Positions 14,534 through 23,616 of a stretch of 64,000 nucleotides of DNA are shown one piece after another. Under the pieces are notes generated by a model. It saw only the letters and a list, made by a program, of their open reading frames with translations. It was not told where the DNA came from and did no database searches. The DNA is taken from positions 124,001 through 188,000 of the forward strand of contig NZ_LGSZ01000040.1 of NCBI RefSeq assembly GCF_001298265.1, given 5' to 3'. The position numbers were made by a program, and so were the translations under genes. The DNA comes from Allobosea vaviloviae. Its GTDB lineage: Bacteria > Pseudomonadota > Alphaproteobacteria > Rhizobiales > Beijerinckiaceae. Position 1 is the stretch's first letter; each line of letters begins with the position of its first letter.

Positions 14534-14940
14534 GCGACGCAATCCCCGCATTGCGTGCCGCGATCCAGGCGCGGCTCGAATCCGACGCTGGCCTCACGGC
14601 ACTGCTCGGCGCCGGCCGCATCCATGACGAGGCGCCGCGCGCCGCGCGCGGCGTCTATGTCGTCCATGGCGATATCGAGGCGCGCGACTGGTCGACCGGC
14701 AGCGACAGCGGCTGCGAACAGGATCTCGGCCTCACCGTCTGGGCTGCCGAAAGCAGCTCGTCGCGTCAGGCGCTGGAGGCGGCGGCACTCGTCGTCGGGG
14801 CGCTGAACGAGGCGCCGCTGACGCCGGCCGGGCACGCCTTGATCAACCTGCGCTGGCAATCGAGCCGGCTGGCGCGCGACCCAGCGACCGGGCTCGCCTT
14901 CGTGGCGATCCGCTTCCGCGCCGTGACCGAGACGCTCTGA
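14530..14940 (+). CDS. GTA tail terminator-like protein (gp8, DUF3168)
   Basis: 136 residues from the ATG overlapping gp7. IPALRAAIQARLESDAGLTA, GRIHDEAPRAA and a C-terminal VAIRFRAVTETL match DUF3168 proteins, which cap tail tubes at the head-proximal end. The longer frame upstream runs through gp7 and is not used. Confidence 0.85.
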   Translation: MSDAIPALRAAIQARLESDAGLTALLGAGRIHDEAPRAARGVYVVHGDIEARDWSTGSDSGCEQDLGLTVWAAESSSSRQALEAAALVVGALNEAPLTPAGHALINLRWQSSRLARDPATGLAFVAIRFRAVTETL

Positions 14941-14969
14941 TTCCCTGAACACTGACAAGGAGACGCCGG

Positions 14970-15380
14970 ATGTCGGCACAAAAAGGCAAGGACCTGCTGC
15001 TCAAGGCAGCGGATGCGGATGGGGCCTTCGTCACGGTCGCAGGCCTCCGCGCCCGCCAGATCGCCTTCAACGCGGAAACGGTGGACGTGACCCATTCCGA
15101 ATCGGCCGGTCGCTGGCGCGAATTGCTCGCCGGTGCGGGCATGCGGCGCGCCGCGATCAGCGGCGCCGGCATCTTCAAGGACGAGGCGTCGGACGCGCTG
15201 GTGCGCCAGATCTTCTTCGATGGGGCGATCCGCGACTGGCAGGTGATCGTGCCCGATTTCGGCACCGTCACCGGCGCGTTCCAGCTGTCGAGCCTGGAAT
15301 ATCGCGGCGACCATGCCGGCGAGGTCACCTTCGACCTCTCGCTGGAATCGGCCGGCCAGCTCGCCTTCACACCGCTTTGA
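14970..15380 (+). CDS. GTA major tail protein (gp9)
   Basis: 136 residues. AQKGKDLLLKAADADGAFVT, TVDVTHSESAGRWRELLAGA and GVFKDE-like GIFKDEASDALVR are the signature of the TP901-1-type tail tube protein in GTAs. RBS AAGGAGA precedes the ATG. Confidence 0.92.
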   Translation: MSAQKGKDLLLKAADADGAFVTVAGLRARQIAFNAETVDVTHSESAGRWRELLAGAGMRRAAISGAGIFKDEASDALVRQIFFDGAIRDWQVIVPDFGTVTGAFQLSSLEYRGDHAGEVTFDLSLESAGQLAFTPL

Positions 15381-15390
15381 GGAGCCGGTC

Positions 15391-15762
15391 ATGATCAACC
15401 GCTACCGGGGCGAGACCGCCCTGATGGTCGAGGGCGAGCCGCGGCCGATGCGCCTGACGCTGGGCGCTCTAGCCGAGCTCGAGCACGCCTTCTCCGTCGA
15501 CAGCCTCCCCGCCCTGGGTGAGCGCTTCGCCGGAGGGCGGCTCTCGGCGCGCGACGTGACGCGCATCCTGACGGCGGGCCTGCGTGGCGCCGGCGGCAGG
15601 GTCAGCGAGGACGAGGTCGCGGCGCTGGCCTTCGATGGCGGCCTGAACGGGGCGATCAAGGCGGCGATCGGGCTGCTCGACGCAACCTTCGGCGATCCGG
15701 CCGAGGCCTCGGCTGCGGAGGCCGGGGACGTCAGCCGCCCTCCGCAGCCGCCGGCGACCTGA
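15391..15762 (+). CDS. GTA gp10 (tail assembly chaperone)
   Basis: 123 residues starting INRYRGETALMVEGEPRPM, then LTLGALAELEHAF, the conserved start of GTA gp10 (DUF3356/GTA_gp10). RBS GAGGAG precedes the ATG. The C-terminal tail is Ala/Pro-rich. The next coding frame begins at its stop codon. Confidence 0.88.
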   Translation: MINRYRGETALMVEGEPRPMRLTLGALAELEHAFSVDSLPALGERFAGGRLSARDVTRILTAGLRGAGGRVSEDEVAALAFDGGLNGAIKAAIGLLDATFGDPAEASAAEAGDVSRPPQPPAT

Positions 15763-15968
15763 GTCAGCCGGCGGCGCCAACGCCCTTTCCCTGGCGCGAG
15801 GTCATGGCCTTCGGACTCGGCCGGCTCGGCTGGCCGCCGGACGCCTTCTGGGCCGCGACGCCGCGCGAGATCGGCGCCGCGCTGCGGGCTCACCAGCGGG
15901 CCGATGCCGACGCCGCGCCAGGTCGGGAGGCGCTTCACGCGCTGATGGCCGCCCATCCCGACGCCTGA
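15759..15968 (+). CDS. GTA gp10.1, tail assembly chaperone (TIGR02216 type)
   Basis: Frame 3 reads PTPFPWREVMAFGLGRLGWP then PDAFWAATPREIGAALRA, the hallmark of the small gp10.1 family. Family members include the FPW segment, which lies upstream of the only ATG (15804). The frame can be reached from a CTG at 15759 that overlaps the gp10 stop (CTGA), giving about 69 residues, or by ribosomal slippage from gp10. I therefore give 15759 as the start, with doubt about the mechanism. Confidence 0.75.
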   Translation: MSQPAAPTPFPWREVMAFGLGRLGWPPDAFWAATPREIGAALRAHQRADADAAPGREALHALMAAHPDA

Positions 15969-16005
15969 CGCAGGCGTCCCACGATCCCAGAATGCGAGGT
16001 TCGCC

Positions 16006-16605
16006 ATGCCTGAAGACGACGTCGTCCTGTCCTCCCGCTTGTCCGACATGCGGGCGCTCGGATCGCTGACGCAAAGCCTCAGCAAATCCGCCGACAGCTT
16101 CGGCAAGTCGATCACCAACGCCTTCGCCAAGGGCATCATCGAGGGCAAGCGCTTCGAGGACGTATTGCGCAGCGTCGGCCGCTCGATCACCGAGACGCTG
16201 CTGAAATCGGCGCTGAAGCCGCTTCAGACCGGGCTGTCGAGCCTGCTCGGCACCGGGCTGAAGAGCCTGACGGGCTTATTCACAGGCGGCCTGGGCGGCT
16301 TCGGTGGCGGCGGCGGTGTGCCGGTGATGCCTTTCGCCGAGGGTGGCGTCATCGCTTCGCCCGCCTTCTTCCCAATGGGACGAGGTCTCGGCCTGATGGG
16401 CGAGCGCGGCGCGGAGGCGATCCTGCCGCTGTCGCGCGGTGCCGACGGCCGGCTGGGCGTGCGCGCCTCGGGGCAGCAGGAGCGCCGGGCGCTCAGCGTC
16501 GTCGTTCAGGTCTCCACGCCCGATGCCGACAGCTTCCGCCGCTCGGAGGCGCAGGTCTCCGCCGCGATCGCACGGGCCGTGGCCCGCGGCAGCCGCGCCC
16601 TGTGA
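16006..16605 (+). CDS. GTA tail tape measure protein (gp11)
   Basis: 199 residues, short as in other GTAs with short tails. LTQSLSKSADSFGKSITNAFA and LKSALKPLQTGLSSLLGTGL, a Gly-rich patch (GLGGFGGGGGVP) and FAEGGVIASPAFFPMGRGLG with GERGAEAILPLSRG are conserved GTA gp11 features. Confidence 0.9.
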   Translation: MPEDDVVLSSRLSDMRALGSLTQSLSKSADSFGKSITNAFAKGIIEGKRFEDVLRSVGRSITETLLKSALKPLQTGLSSLLGTGLKSLTGLFTGGLGGFGGGGGVPVMPFAEGGVIASPAFFPMGRGLGLMGERGAEAILPLSRGADGRLGVRASGQQERRALSVVVQVSTPDADSFRRSEAQVSAAIARAVARGSRAL

Positions 16606-16618
16606 GAGGCCAAACGCG

Positions 16619-17257
16619 ATGACCGATTTCCACGAGATCCGCTTCCCGACCGACATCGCGCGCGGTGCGCGCGGTGGGCCGGAGCGGCTGACCCAGATCG
16701 TCACGTTGGCGTCGGGGCGCGAGGTCCGCAACAGCCGCTGGGCCCATTCGCGCCGACGCTACGATGCCGGCGTCGGCATCCGCACGCTCGATGCGCTGGC
16801 GGCCGTCGTCGCCTTCTTCGAGGAGCGGCGCGGCCGACTCTACGGCTTCCGCTGGCGCGATCGGCTCGACTGGAAGAGCGGCCCGCCATCCCAGGCGCAT
16901 GCTGCGACGGACCAGGTCATCGGCACCGGCAACGGCGTGACCGCGACCTTCCAGCTCTGCAAGCACTACGGCACGGGCATCGCGACCTATCGCCGGCCGA
17001 TCACCAAGCCCCTGCCGGGCGAGGTGCTGGTCGCGGTCGATGGCGCCGCCGTCGACCCCGCGCATGTCGCCTCCGACGCCACGACCGGGATCGTCACTTT
17101 CGCCGCCGGGCATCCGCCGGGGCCGGGCGCCGTGGTGAGCGCCGGCTTCCTCTTCGACGTGCCGGTGCGCTTCGACATCGACGCGATCGAGGTCGATCTG
17201 TCGGCGTTCGAGGCCGGCGAAATCCCCCGCATCCCGATCGTCGAGATCATGCCGTGA
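16619..17257 (+). CDS. GTA distal tail protein (gp12, DUF2460)
   Basis: 212 residues from ATG 16619. FHEIRFPTDIARGARGGPER, RRRYDAGVGIRTLDAL and FEERRGRLYGFRWRDRLDWK (part) identify DUF2460/TIGR02217, the distal tail hub protein of GTAs. Upstream in-frame codons overlap gp11 and are not used. gp13 begins ten bases after its stop. Confidence 0.92.
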   Translation: MTDFHEIRFPTDIARGARGGPERLTQIVTLASGREVRNSRWAHSRRRYDAGVGIRTLDALAAVVAFFEERRGRLYGFRWRDRLDWKSGPPSQAHAATDQVIGTGNGVTATFQLCKHYGTGIATYRRPITKPLPGEVLVAVDGAAVDPAHVASDATTGIVTFAAGHPPGPGAVVSAGFLFDVPVRFDIDAIEVDLSAFEAGEIPRIPIVEIMP

Positions 17258-17267
17258 GGTCTTTCCC

Positions 17268-18149
17268 ATGCGCGACATCCCATCCGCACTCGCCGCCCAT
17301 CTTGAGGAGGGCGCGACCACGCTGTGCCGTTGCTGGAGCCTGACCCGCCGCGACGGCGTCGTGCTCGGCTTCACCGACCATGACGGGCCTCTGTCCTTCG
17401 ACGGCATCACGTTTGCGGCGACGACCGGGCTCGAGGCGGCCGAGACGACGGCCGAGCTTGGCTTCGCCATCGGCGGCGGGGAGGTCTCGGGCGCCTTCGC
17501 GGCGATTGGCCTGAACGAAGCCGATCTGGCGCGCGGGCTCTACGACGATGCCCGTATCGCGATCTGGCTGGTGAACTGGGCCGACATCGCCCAGCGCCTG
17601 CTGCTGGAAACCGGCTTCGTCGGCGAGATCAGGCGCGGCGATCTCGGCTTCACCGCCGAGGTGAGGGGGCTCGCCAAGGCCTTCGACGAGGAGCGCGGCC
17701 GGCTCTACATGCGCTCCTGCGCAGCCGATCTCGGCGATGCCCGCTGTGGCGTGACGCTCGTGGCGGTTACGGCCAGCGTCGCGACCAGCGATGGCCGCCT
17801 CGGGCTGACGGCCCCTGCTCTCGCGGCTTTCGCCGACGGGCATTTCACCGGCGGGCGCCTCGTCTTCACCGGCGGCGGCAATGTCGGCTTCTCGACCGAG
17901 GTGAAGCGGCATGGTGCTGCTGGCGGCCTCGTCGCGCTCCAGCTCTGGCAGGCGCCGCCGGCACCCATCGCGCCTGGCGATGCCTTCACCGTCTCGCCCG
18001 GCTGCGACAAGAGCTTCGCCACCTGCCAGGCGAAATTCGGAAATAGCATCAACTTCAGGGGCTTCCCGCACATCCCCGGTAACGACTTCATCATCGGCGG
18101 CGTCAGGCCGGGCGACGGCGCGCTCGATGGCGGGAGCCTGTTCCGATGA
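17268..18149 (+). CDS. GTA tail hub protein (gp13, DUF2163)
   Basis: 293 residues. IPSALAAHLEEGATTLCRCW, GFTDHDGPLSFDGITF and the C-terminal CDKSFATCQAKFGNSINFRG with FPHIPGNDFI are diagnostic of TIGR02218. The conserved cysteines may coordinate a metal or iron-sulfur cluster, as reported for the RcGTA hub. Its stop overlaps the gp14 start. Confidence 0.92.
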   Translation: MRDIPSALAAHLEEGATTLCRCWSLTRRDGVVLGFTDHDGPLSFDGITFAATTGLEAAETTAELGFAIGGGEVSGAFAAIGLNEADLARGLYDDARIAIWLVNWADIAQRLLLETGFVGEIRRGDLGFTAEVRGLAKAFDEERGRLYMRSCAADLGDARCGVTLVAVTASVATSDGRLGLTAPALAAFADGHFTGGRLVFTGGGNVGFSTEVKRHGAAGGLVALQLWQAPPAPIAPGDAFTVSPGCDKSFATCQAKFGNSINFRGFPHIPGNDFIIGGVRPGDGALDGGSLFR

Positions 18150-18604
18150 CCGCTCCCGTTTCGCGGGCCGATATCGTCGAGGCCGCCCGGTTCTGGCTCG
18201 GCACGCCCTATCATCACCAGGCCTCGCTGCGCGGCGTCGGCTGCGACTGCCTCGGGCTGGTGCGCGGCGTCTGGCGCGATCTCTACGGCCCGGAGCCTGA
18301 AACCCCGCCGCCCTATTCGCAGAGTTGGGCCGAAAGTCTCGGGCCGGAAGGTCTTGGCGCCGAAACGCTCGCTGCGGCGGCCTTGCGTCATCTGCAGCCG
18401 GTGGCGCGTGGCGCCGAGCGTCCCGGCGACGTGCTGCTGTTCCGCTGGCGATCGCATTTGCCGGCCAAGCACTGCGCCATCCTCAGCGAACCCGACCGCA
18501 TCGTGCATGCCCATGACGGCGCGCAGGTCAGCGAGGTCGCGTTCTCCTCGTGGTGGCGGCGGCATCTCAGCCACGCCTTTTCCTTTCCTGGAGTGACCGA
18601 CTGA
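18146..18604 (+). CDS. GTA NlpC/P60 cell-wall peptidase (gp14)
   Basis: 152 residues. EAARFWLGTPYHHQASLRGV followed by GCDCLGLVRGVW places the catalytic Cys; a His lies in KHCAILSEPDRIVHAHDG. This is the TIGR02219 hydrolase that opens peptidoglycan at the tail tip. The stop shares one base with the next start (TGATG). Confidence 0.92.
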   Translation: MTAPVSRADIVEAARFWLGTPYHHQASLRGVGCDCLGLVRGVWRDLYGPEPETPPPYSQSWAESLGPEGLGAETLAAAALRHLQPVARGAERPGDVLLFRWRSHLPAKHCAILSEPDRIVHAHDGAQVSEVAFSSWWRRHLSHAFSFPGVTD

Positions 18605-21600
18605 TGGCCACGCTTCTTCTGCAGGTCGCCGGCAGCGCGCTCGGCACGGCGCTGGGCGGCCCGATCGGCGCCGTCATCGGCCAGGCCATCGGCGGCATCG
18701 CCGGCGCGCGGATCGACCAGTCGCTGCTCGGCGGCTCGGGAGGCACGCGCAGGGTCGAGGGGCCGCGCCTCACTGAAATCGATGGTCTCGCATCGAGCGA
18801 GGGCGCCGCGATTCCGCGCGTCTATGGTCGTTCCCGCATCGGCGGACAGTTGATCTGGGCGACGCGCTTCGAGGAGGAGATCAAGGTCTCGGTGACCCGC
18901 ACCAAGAGCGGCGGCAAGGGCAGCCCGAAGCAGAAAACGGTCGAGACCACCTACAGCTACTACGCCAATCTCGCCATCGGCCTGTGCGAGGGGCGCATCG
19001 CCTTCGTCCGCCGCATCTGGGTCGATGGCCGCGAACTCGACGTTACCACCGTCACCATGCGCGTCCATGACGGCGATGAGGGGCAGGAGGCCGACCCGCT
19101 CATTGCCGCCAAGGAGGGCGGCGCGGCGCCGGCCTATCGTGGCCTCGCCTATGTCGTGTTCGAGCGCTTTCCGCTTGGCGATTACGGCAATCGCGTGCCG
19201 CAATTCGCCTTCGAAGTCGTGCGCGCCGTCGAGGGCCTCGGCGGCATGATCCGCGCCGTGACCCTGATCCCGGGCGCCAGCGAGTTCGTCTACGAGATGC
19301 GTGCGGTCAGCCATGAGCCGGAGCCGGGCGTGACCGAGAGCCTGAGCCGCCACCAGCTCTATGGCGGTTCGGACGTGGATACCGCGCTTGGCCACCTCAT
19401 CGCGCTCTGCCCGAACCTGCGGCGCGTCTCGCTCGTCGTCTCCTGGTTCGGCGACGATCTCCGGGCCGGCGACTGCAAGCTGTCGCCGCGCGTCGAGATC
19501 GCCCACAAGCCGACCACGGGCGCGGAATGGGCCGTTGCCGGGTTGGATCGTTCGACCGCACGCGTCGTCAGCGAGGTCGGCGGCAAGCCGGCCTTCGGCG
19601 GGACGCCCTCGGATGCAAGCGTGATCAGGTTGATCCGTCGCCTGCGCGACGATTACGGTCTCGAGGTCGTGCTCTATCCCTTCGTGATGATGGACATCCC
19701 GGCCGGCAACGCGCTGCCCGATCCGGCGAGCGGCGGCGCAGGTCAGCCGCAATATCCCTGGCGCGGCCGCATCACCTGCACTCCGGCGCCGGGCAGCCCC
19801 GGTAGCGTCGATGGTACGGCGGGCGCGCAGGCGCAGGTCGCGGCCTTCCTCGGCTCGGTCTCCGCCGCCGACATGTCGGCGGGTGGCGAGCAGATCGCCC
19901 GCGCCAGCCCCGATGAATGGAGCTACAGCCGCTTCGTCATGCACTATGCGATGCTGGCTCAGGCGGCAGGGGGCGTTGATGGATTCGTGCTCGGTTCGGA
20001 ACTGCTCGGCCTGACGCGGGTGCGCGGCATGGCCGGCTATCCGATGGTGGACGGGCTCGTCGGCCTCGCAGCCGAGGTCGCGACGCTGCTGCCTGCCGCC
20101 ACGCTGACCTATGCCGCCGATTGGACCGAATACGGCGCCCATGTTCGCAACGGCGGGCAGGACGTGACCTTCCCGCTCGACCCGCTCTGGGCCTCGCCGG
20201 CCATCGGCGCGATCGGCATCGATTTCTACCCGCCGCTGTCGGACTGGCGCGACACCAGCGATCATACCGACACGGCCATCGCCAGCGGGCCGAGCGATCT
20301 GGCCTATCTCCGCGCCCGCCTGAACTCCGGCGAGGCGCATGACTGGTACTATGCCGATGCCGCCGGCCGCCTCGCCCAGACGCGCCTGCCGATCGCGGAT
20401 GGCGCCCATGGCAAGCCCTGGATCTTCCGCCAGAAGGATCTCGTCGGCTGGTGGAGCAATCCGCATGTCGAGCGCCTCAGTGGCGCGGAGACCGTCGCGA
20501 CAAGCTTCGTGCCCGGCGCCAAGCCGATCTGGCTCACCGAGATCGGGATTCCCGCCGTCGACAAGGGGGCCAATGCCCCCAACGTCTTCCCCGACGCGAA
20601 GTCGGCCGAGAGCGGCTATCCGCATTTCTCCAGCGGCGCGCGCGACGATCTCGTCCAGGCGCGCGGGTTGGAGGCGATCATCTCCGGCTTCGATCCGGCG
20701 CGCGAGGGCTTCGAGGCCAGTCGCAACCCGGTGCATCCGGTCACAGGTATCCGCATGATCGACCCGGCCAACATCGTCGTCTGGAGCTATGACGCGCGGC
20801 CATTCCCCGCCTTTCCCGATCTCGGGGGCATCTGGGCTGATGGCGCCAGCTACGACACCGGCCATTGGCTCAATGGACGCATCGAGGGCACGCCGGTCGA
20901 TCGCCTGCTGCGCCGCATCCTGGCCGATTTCGGCTTGCCGGCAGCTGACGAGACCGCAGTCGACAGCTTCCTCGACGGCTATGTGCTGGATCGTCCGATG
21001 TCCGCGCGCCAAGCGATCGAGCCGCTTGCGCAGGCCTTCGGCTTCGACGCGACGATGAGCGCCGGGCGCCTGCGCTTCCATGGCCGGGCCGGCACGGTGG
21101 CGCGGGGCCTCGCCGATGACGACCTGGTCCGCGATGGCGATGGCCGCCCCTACGAGCTGCGGCGCGCCCAGGAGAGCGAGCTGCCGCTCGAACTGCGCCT
21201 CGCCTTCAGCGACGCCGAGGGGGACTATCGCGCCAGCGCCGCTCGCTCGCGCCGGCTGGCGGGGGCCGCCCGTCGCGAGGTCGCCGTCGAGACGGCAATC
21301 GTCACGAGGCCGGCCGAGGGCCAGCGCCTCGCCGACCAGCGCCTGCAGGAGGAATGGGCCGGTCGCGAGACACTGGAGATCGAACTCTCGCCGCGCTGCC
21401 TCGCCCTCGAACCGGGCGATGTCGTCACCGTTCCGGTCGATGGACAGGAGCGCCTCTTCCGCCTGACCCGGATCAGCGACGGCCCAAGCCGGAAGGCGAG
21501 CGCGCGGGCCGTCGAGCCGGCGATCTATCGCAGCAGCGGCGTGCCCAGCCTGCCGCGCCCACCGCGAACCGCGCCGGCGCTGCCTGGTCGCCCGCTGGTC

Positions 21601-22521
21601 ATACCCCTCGCTCTGCCGATCGTGCGGACGCAACCGCCGCCGCTTCTCTCGCTGGCAGCCTTTGCTTCGCCCTGGCCGGGCGCGCTCGCGGTCTGGCAAG
21701 CCGACGGTGCCGGCCAGTTCGAGCTGCTGCGGCTGATCGAGGCGCCCGCCATCGTCGGCGAGACTGTGAGCGCGCTGGCGCCGGGGCCGCTCTGGCGCAG
21801 CGATGGTCGCGCCGTGCTCGATGTCCGCCTGCGCGGCGGCGTGCTCGCCTCGGTCACGCCTGAAGCCGCGCTCGCCGGAGCCAATGCGCTGGCGCTTCTC
21901 GACGCGGCCGGCGAGGTCGAGATCGTGACGGCCTCGACCGTCGAGCTGATCGGCCCGCAGCGTTTCCGGCTGTCTGGGCTGGTGCGCGGCCTCGCGGGGT
22001 CGGAGGCCGCAGCCACTCGCAGCCTGCCGGGCGGCTCGCGAATCGTGGTTCTCGACGGGGCGGCTGTGACCTTGACCGACGACCTTGCCGATCTCGGGCA
22101 GGAGCGGCGCTACCGCATCGGTCCGATCCAGCGCGATGTCGGCGACCCGTCCATGGTGGATCTCACGGCCGCTGCGAGCGTGGCGGCGCTGCTGCCGCTG
22201 GCGCCGGTGAGGCCCTGGGCGCGCCGGATCGACGGTGCGATCGCGATCGGCTGGATCAGGCGCACGCGCATCGATGGCGATTCCTGGGAGCTTGCCGAGG
22301 TGCCGCTCGGCGAAGAGGCGGAACTCTACGAAATCGCGATCCTGGACGGCGACACCGAACGGCGGCGGATCAGGACGACGGCCCCGGCCTGGACCTATCC
22401 GGCGGCGCTCGAGATCGCCGACTTCGGCGGGATGCAGCCCGAGATCGAAATCGTGATCGCACAACTCAGTGTTGTAGTCGGGCGCGGCCATGAATGGCGT
22501 GGACGCGTCCCCGTGCGCTGA
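18604..22521 (+). CDS. GTA host-specificity / megatron protein (gp15)
   Basis: 1305 residues from the ATG at 18604. The N-terminus is hydrophobic and Gly-rich (GSALGTALGGPIGAVIGQAI), then GAAIPRVYGRSRIGGQLIWA. Central residues of about 420-730 form the GTA TIM-barrel-like domain (TYAADWTEYGAH, IGIDFYPPLSDWRD, WLTEIGIPAVDKGANAPNVF), followed by phage-tail hub domains and a C-terminal beta-rich receptor-binding part. It closes the GTA operon. Length agrees with Hyphomicrobiales homologues. Confidence 0.94.
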   Translation: MATLLLQVAGSALGTALGGPIGAVIGQAIGGIAGARIDQSLLGGSGGTRRVEGPRLTEIDGLASSEGAAIPRVYGRSRIGGQLIWATRFEEEIKVSVTRTKSGGKGSPKQKTVETTYSYYANLAIGLCEGRIAFVRRIWVDGRELDVTTVTMRVHDGDEGQEADPLIAAKEGGAAPAYRGLAYVVFERFPLGDYGNRVPQFAFEVVRAVEGLGGMIRAVTLIPGASEFVYEMRAVSHEPEPGVTESLSRHQLYGGSDVDTALGHLIALCPNLRRVSLVVSWFGDDLRAGDCKLSPRVEIAHKPTTGAEWAVAGLDRSTARVVSEVGGKPAFGGTPSDASVIRLIRRLRDDYGLEVVLYPFVMMDIPAGNALPDPASGGAGQPQYPWRGRITCTPAPGSPGSVDGTAGAQAQVAAFLGSVSAADMSAGGEQIARASPDEWSYSRFVMHYAMLAQAAGGVDGFVLGSELLGLTRVRGMAGYPMVDGLVGLAAEVATLLPAATLTYAADWTEYGAHVRNGGQDVTFPLDPLWASPAIGAIGIDFYPPLSDWRDTSDHTDTAIASGPSDLAYLRARLNSGEAHDWYYADAAGRLAQTRLPIADGAHGKPWIFRQKDLVGWWSNPHVERLSGAETVATSFVPGAKPIWLTEIGIPAVDKGANAPNVFPDAKSAESGYPHFSSGARDDLVQARGLEAIISGFDPAREGFEASRNPVHPVTGIRMIDPANIVVWSYDARPFPAFPDLGGIWADGASYDTGHWLNGRIEGTPVDRLLRRILADFGLPAADETAVDSFLDGYVLDRPMSARQAIEPLAQAFGFDATMSAGRLRFHGRAGTVARGLADDDLVRDGDGRPYELRRAQESELPLELRLAFSDAEGDYRASAARSRRLAGAARREVAVETAIVTRPAEGQRLADQRLQEEWAGRETLEIELSPRCLALEPGDVVTVPVDGQERLFRLTRISDGPSRKASARAVEPAIYRSSGVPSLPRPPRTAPALPGRPLVIPLALPIVRTQPPPLLSLAAFASPWPGALAVWQADGAGQFELLRLIEAPAIVGETVSALAPGPLWRSDGRAVLDVRLRGGVLASVTPEAALAGANALALLDAAGEVEIVTASTVELIGPQRFRLSGLVRGLAGSEAAATRSLPGGSRIVVLDGAAVTLTDDLADLGQERRYRIGPIQRDVGDPSMVDLTAAASVAALLPLAPVRPWARRIDGAIAIGWIRRTRIDGDSWELAEVPLGEEAELYEIAILDGDTERRRIRTTAPAWTYPAALEIADFGGMQPEIEIVIAQLSVVVGRGHEWRGRVPVR

Positions 22522-22576
22522 CTTAGTCTCGCGCTACGCAGCATTCATGGCGCGTTCACGCGTGCGGGATTAGTCC

Positions 22577-22897
22577 ATGTCGATGATGCCCGTCGAAACC
22601 ATCTTTGCTATGACGCTTCTGGCGACGCCGCTGCCGATCGTCCATATCGACAGTCAGGAGCCGATGTCCTGCCTGTCGGCCGACGAGACCCGCGACGCCG
22701 TCGCCGAGGGGCGCGTCATCCAGCCGGCTCAGGCCTCCCGCCATGCGAGACAGGCTGCGCCGGGCGAGGTCGTGCGCATCCGGCTTTGCCGGCAGGGCGA
22801 TGACTATGTCTATGTGGTGACGACGTTGAAGCGCGACGGGCGAGTCGCCCGCGTGACGCTTGAAGGACAGTCGGGCAAGGTCGGGACGATTCGCTGA
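22577..22897 (+). CDS. Small periplasmic PepSY-like protein (FeuN-like)
   Basis: 106 residues with a hydrophobic leader (ETIFAMTLLATPLPIVHI) and the C-terminal YVYVVTTLKRDGRVARVTLE typical of PepSY-type periplasmic modules. It lies 41 bp before a FeuP-like response regulator, the place of FeuN, a periplasmic inhibitor of the FeuPQ system in rhizobia. The match is by position, size and domain type; the start may be 22577 or 22583. Confidence 0.65.
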   Translation: MSMMPVETIFAMTLLATPLPIVHIDSQEPMSCLSADETRDAVAEGRVIQPAQASRHARQAAPGEVVRIRLCRQGDDYVYVVTTLKRDGRVARVTLEGQSGKVGTIR

Positions 22898-22938
22898 CCG
22901 ACATCCGCCGACCTACCGCCAACAGGAGCTGACCCACC

Positions 22939-23607
22939 GTGAGACTGCTCGTCGTCGAGGACGACAAGGACCTCAACCGCCAGATCGTCACCGCGCTTGA
23001 GAATGCCGGCTATGCCGTCGACAAGGCTTTCGACGGCGAGGAGGGGCTGTATCTGGGCGAGACCGAGCCCTATGACGCGGTGATCCTCGATCTCGGCTTG
23101 CCGAAGGTCGATGGTGTCTCCGTGCTGCAGGGCTGGCGGCGCGCCGGCAAGATCATGCCCGTGCTGATCCTGACCGCGCGCGACCGCTGGAGCGACAAGG
23201 TCGCGGGCTTCGACGCCGGCGCCGACGACTACGTCACCAAGCCGTTCCATGTCGAGGAGCTGTTGGCGCGCGTGCGGGCGCTTTTGCGTCGCGCCGCCGG
23301 TCACGCCACCTCCGAACTCGTCTGCGGTCCCGTCAGGCTCGACACGCGGGCGAGCCGCGTCGTCGTCGATGGCAATCCGATCAAGCTGACTTCGCATGAA
23401 TACCGGCTGCTGGCCTATCTGATGCATCATCAGGGCCGCGTGGTCTCGCGCACCGAGCTCGTCGAGCATCTCTACGATCAGGATTTCGACCGCGATTCCA
23501 ACACGATCGAGGTCTTCGTCGGCCGTCTGCGCAAGAAGCTCGGCGTCGAGGTCATCGAGACCGTGCGCGGCCTGGGTTACATCGCCGCTGCACCCGAAAA
23601 GGTCTGA
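22939..23607 (+). CDS. feuP: OmpR-family response regulator (FeuP/PhoP-like)
   Basis: 222 residues from GTG 22939. Receiver domain with phosphoacceptor D51 (VILDLGLPKVDG) and DDYVTKPFHVEELLARVRAL; C-terminal winged helix (HEYRLLAYLMHHQGRVVSRT, NTIEVFVGRLRKKLG). Acts with the kinase encoded nine bases downstream. The gene symbol reflects similarity of operon layout to FeuPQ and is tentative. Confidence 0.85.
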   Translation: MRLLVVEDDKDLNRQIVTALENAGYAVDKAFDGEEGLYLGETEPYDAVILDLGLPKVDGVSVLQGWRRAGKIMPVLILTARDRWSDKVAGFDAGADDYVTKPFHVEELLARVRALLRRAAGHATSELVCGPVRLDTRASRVVVDGNPIKLTSHEYRLLAYLMHHQGRVVSRTELVEHLYDQDFDRDSNTIEVFVGRLRKKLGVEVIETVRGLGYIAAAPEKV

Positions 23608-23616
23608 TTCCGGCAG

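Noticed and set aside
18388..22491. 1367-codon open frame on the minus strand opposite gp15
   Set aside because: High-GC shadow of the gp15 gene; composition is Arg/Asp/Ala-rich with no recognisable domain, and it has no ribosome-binding site.
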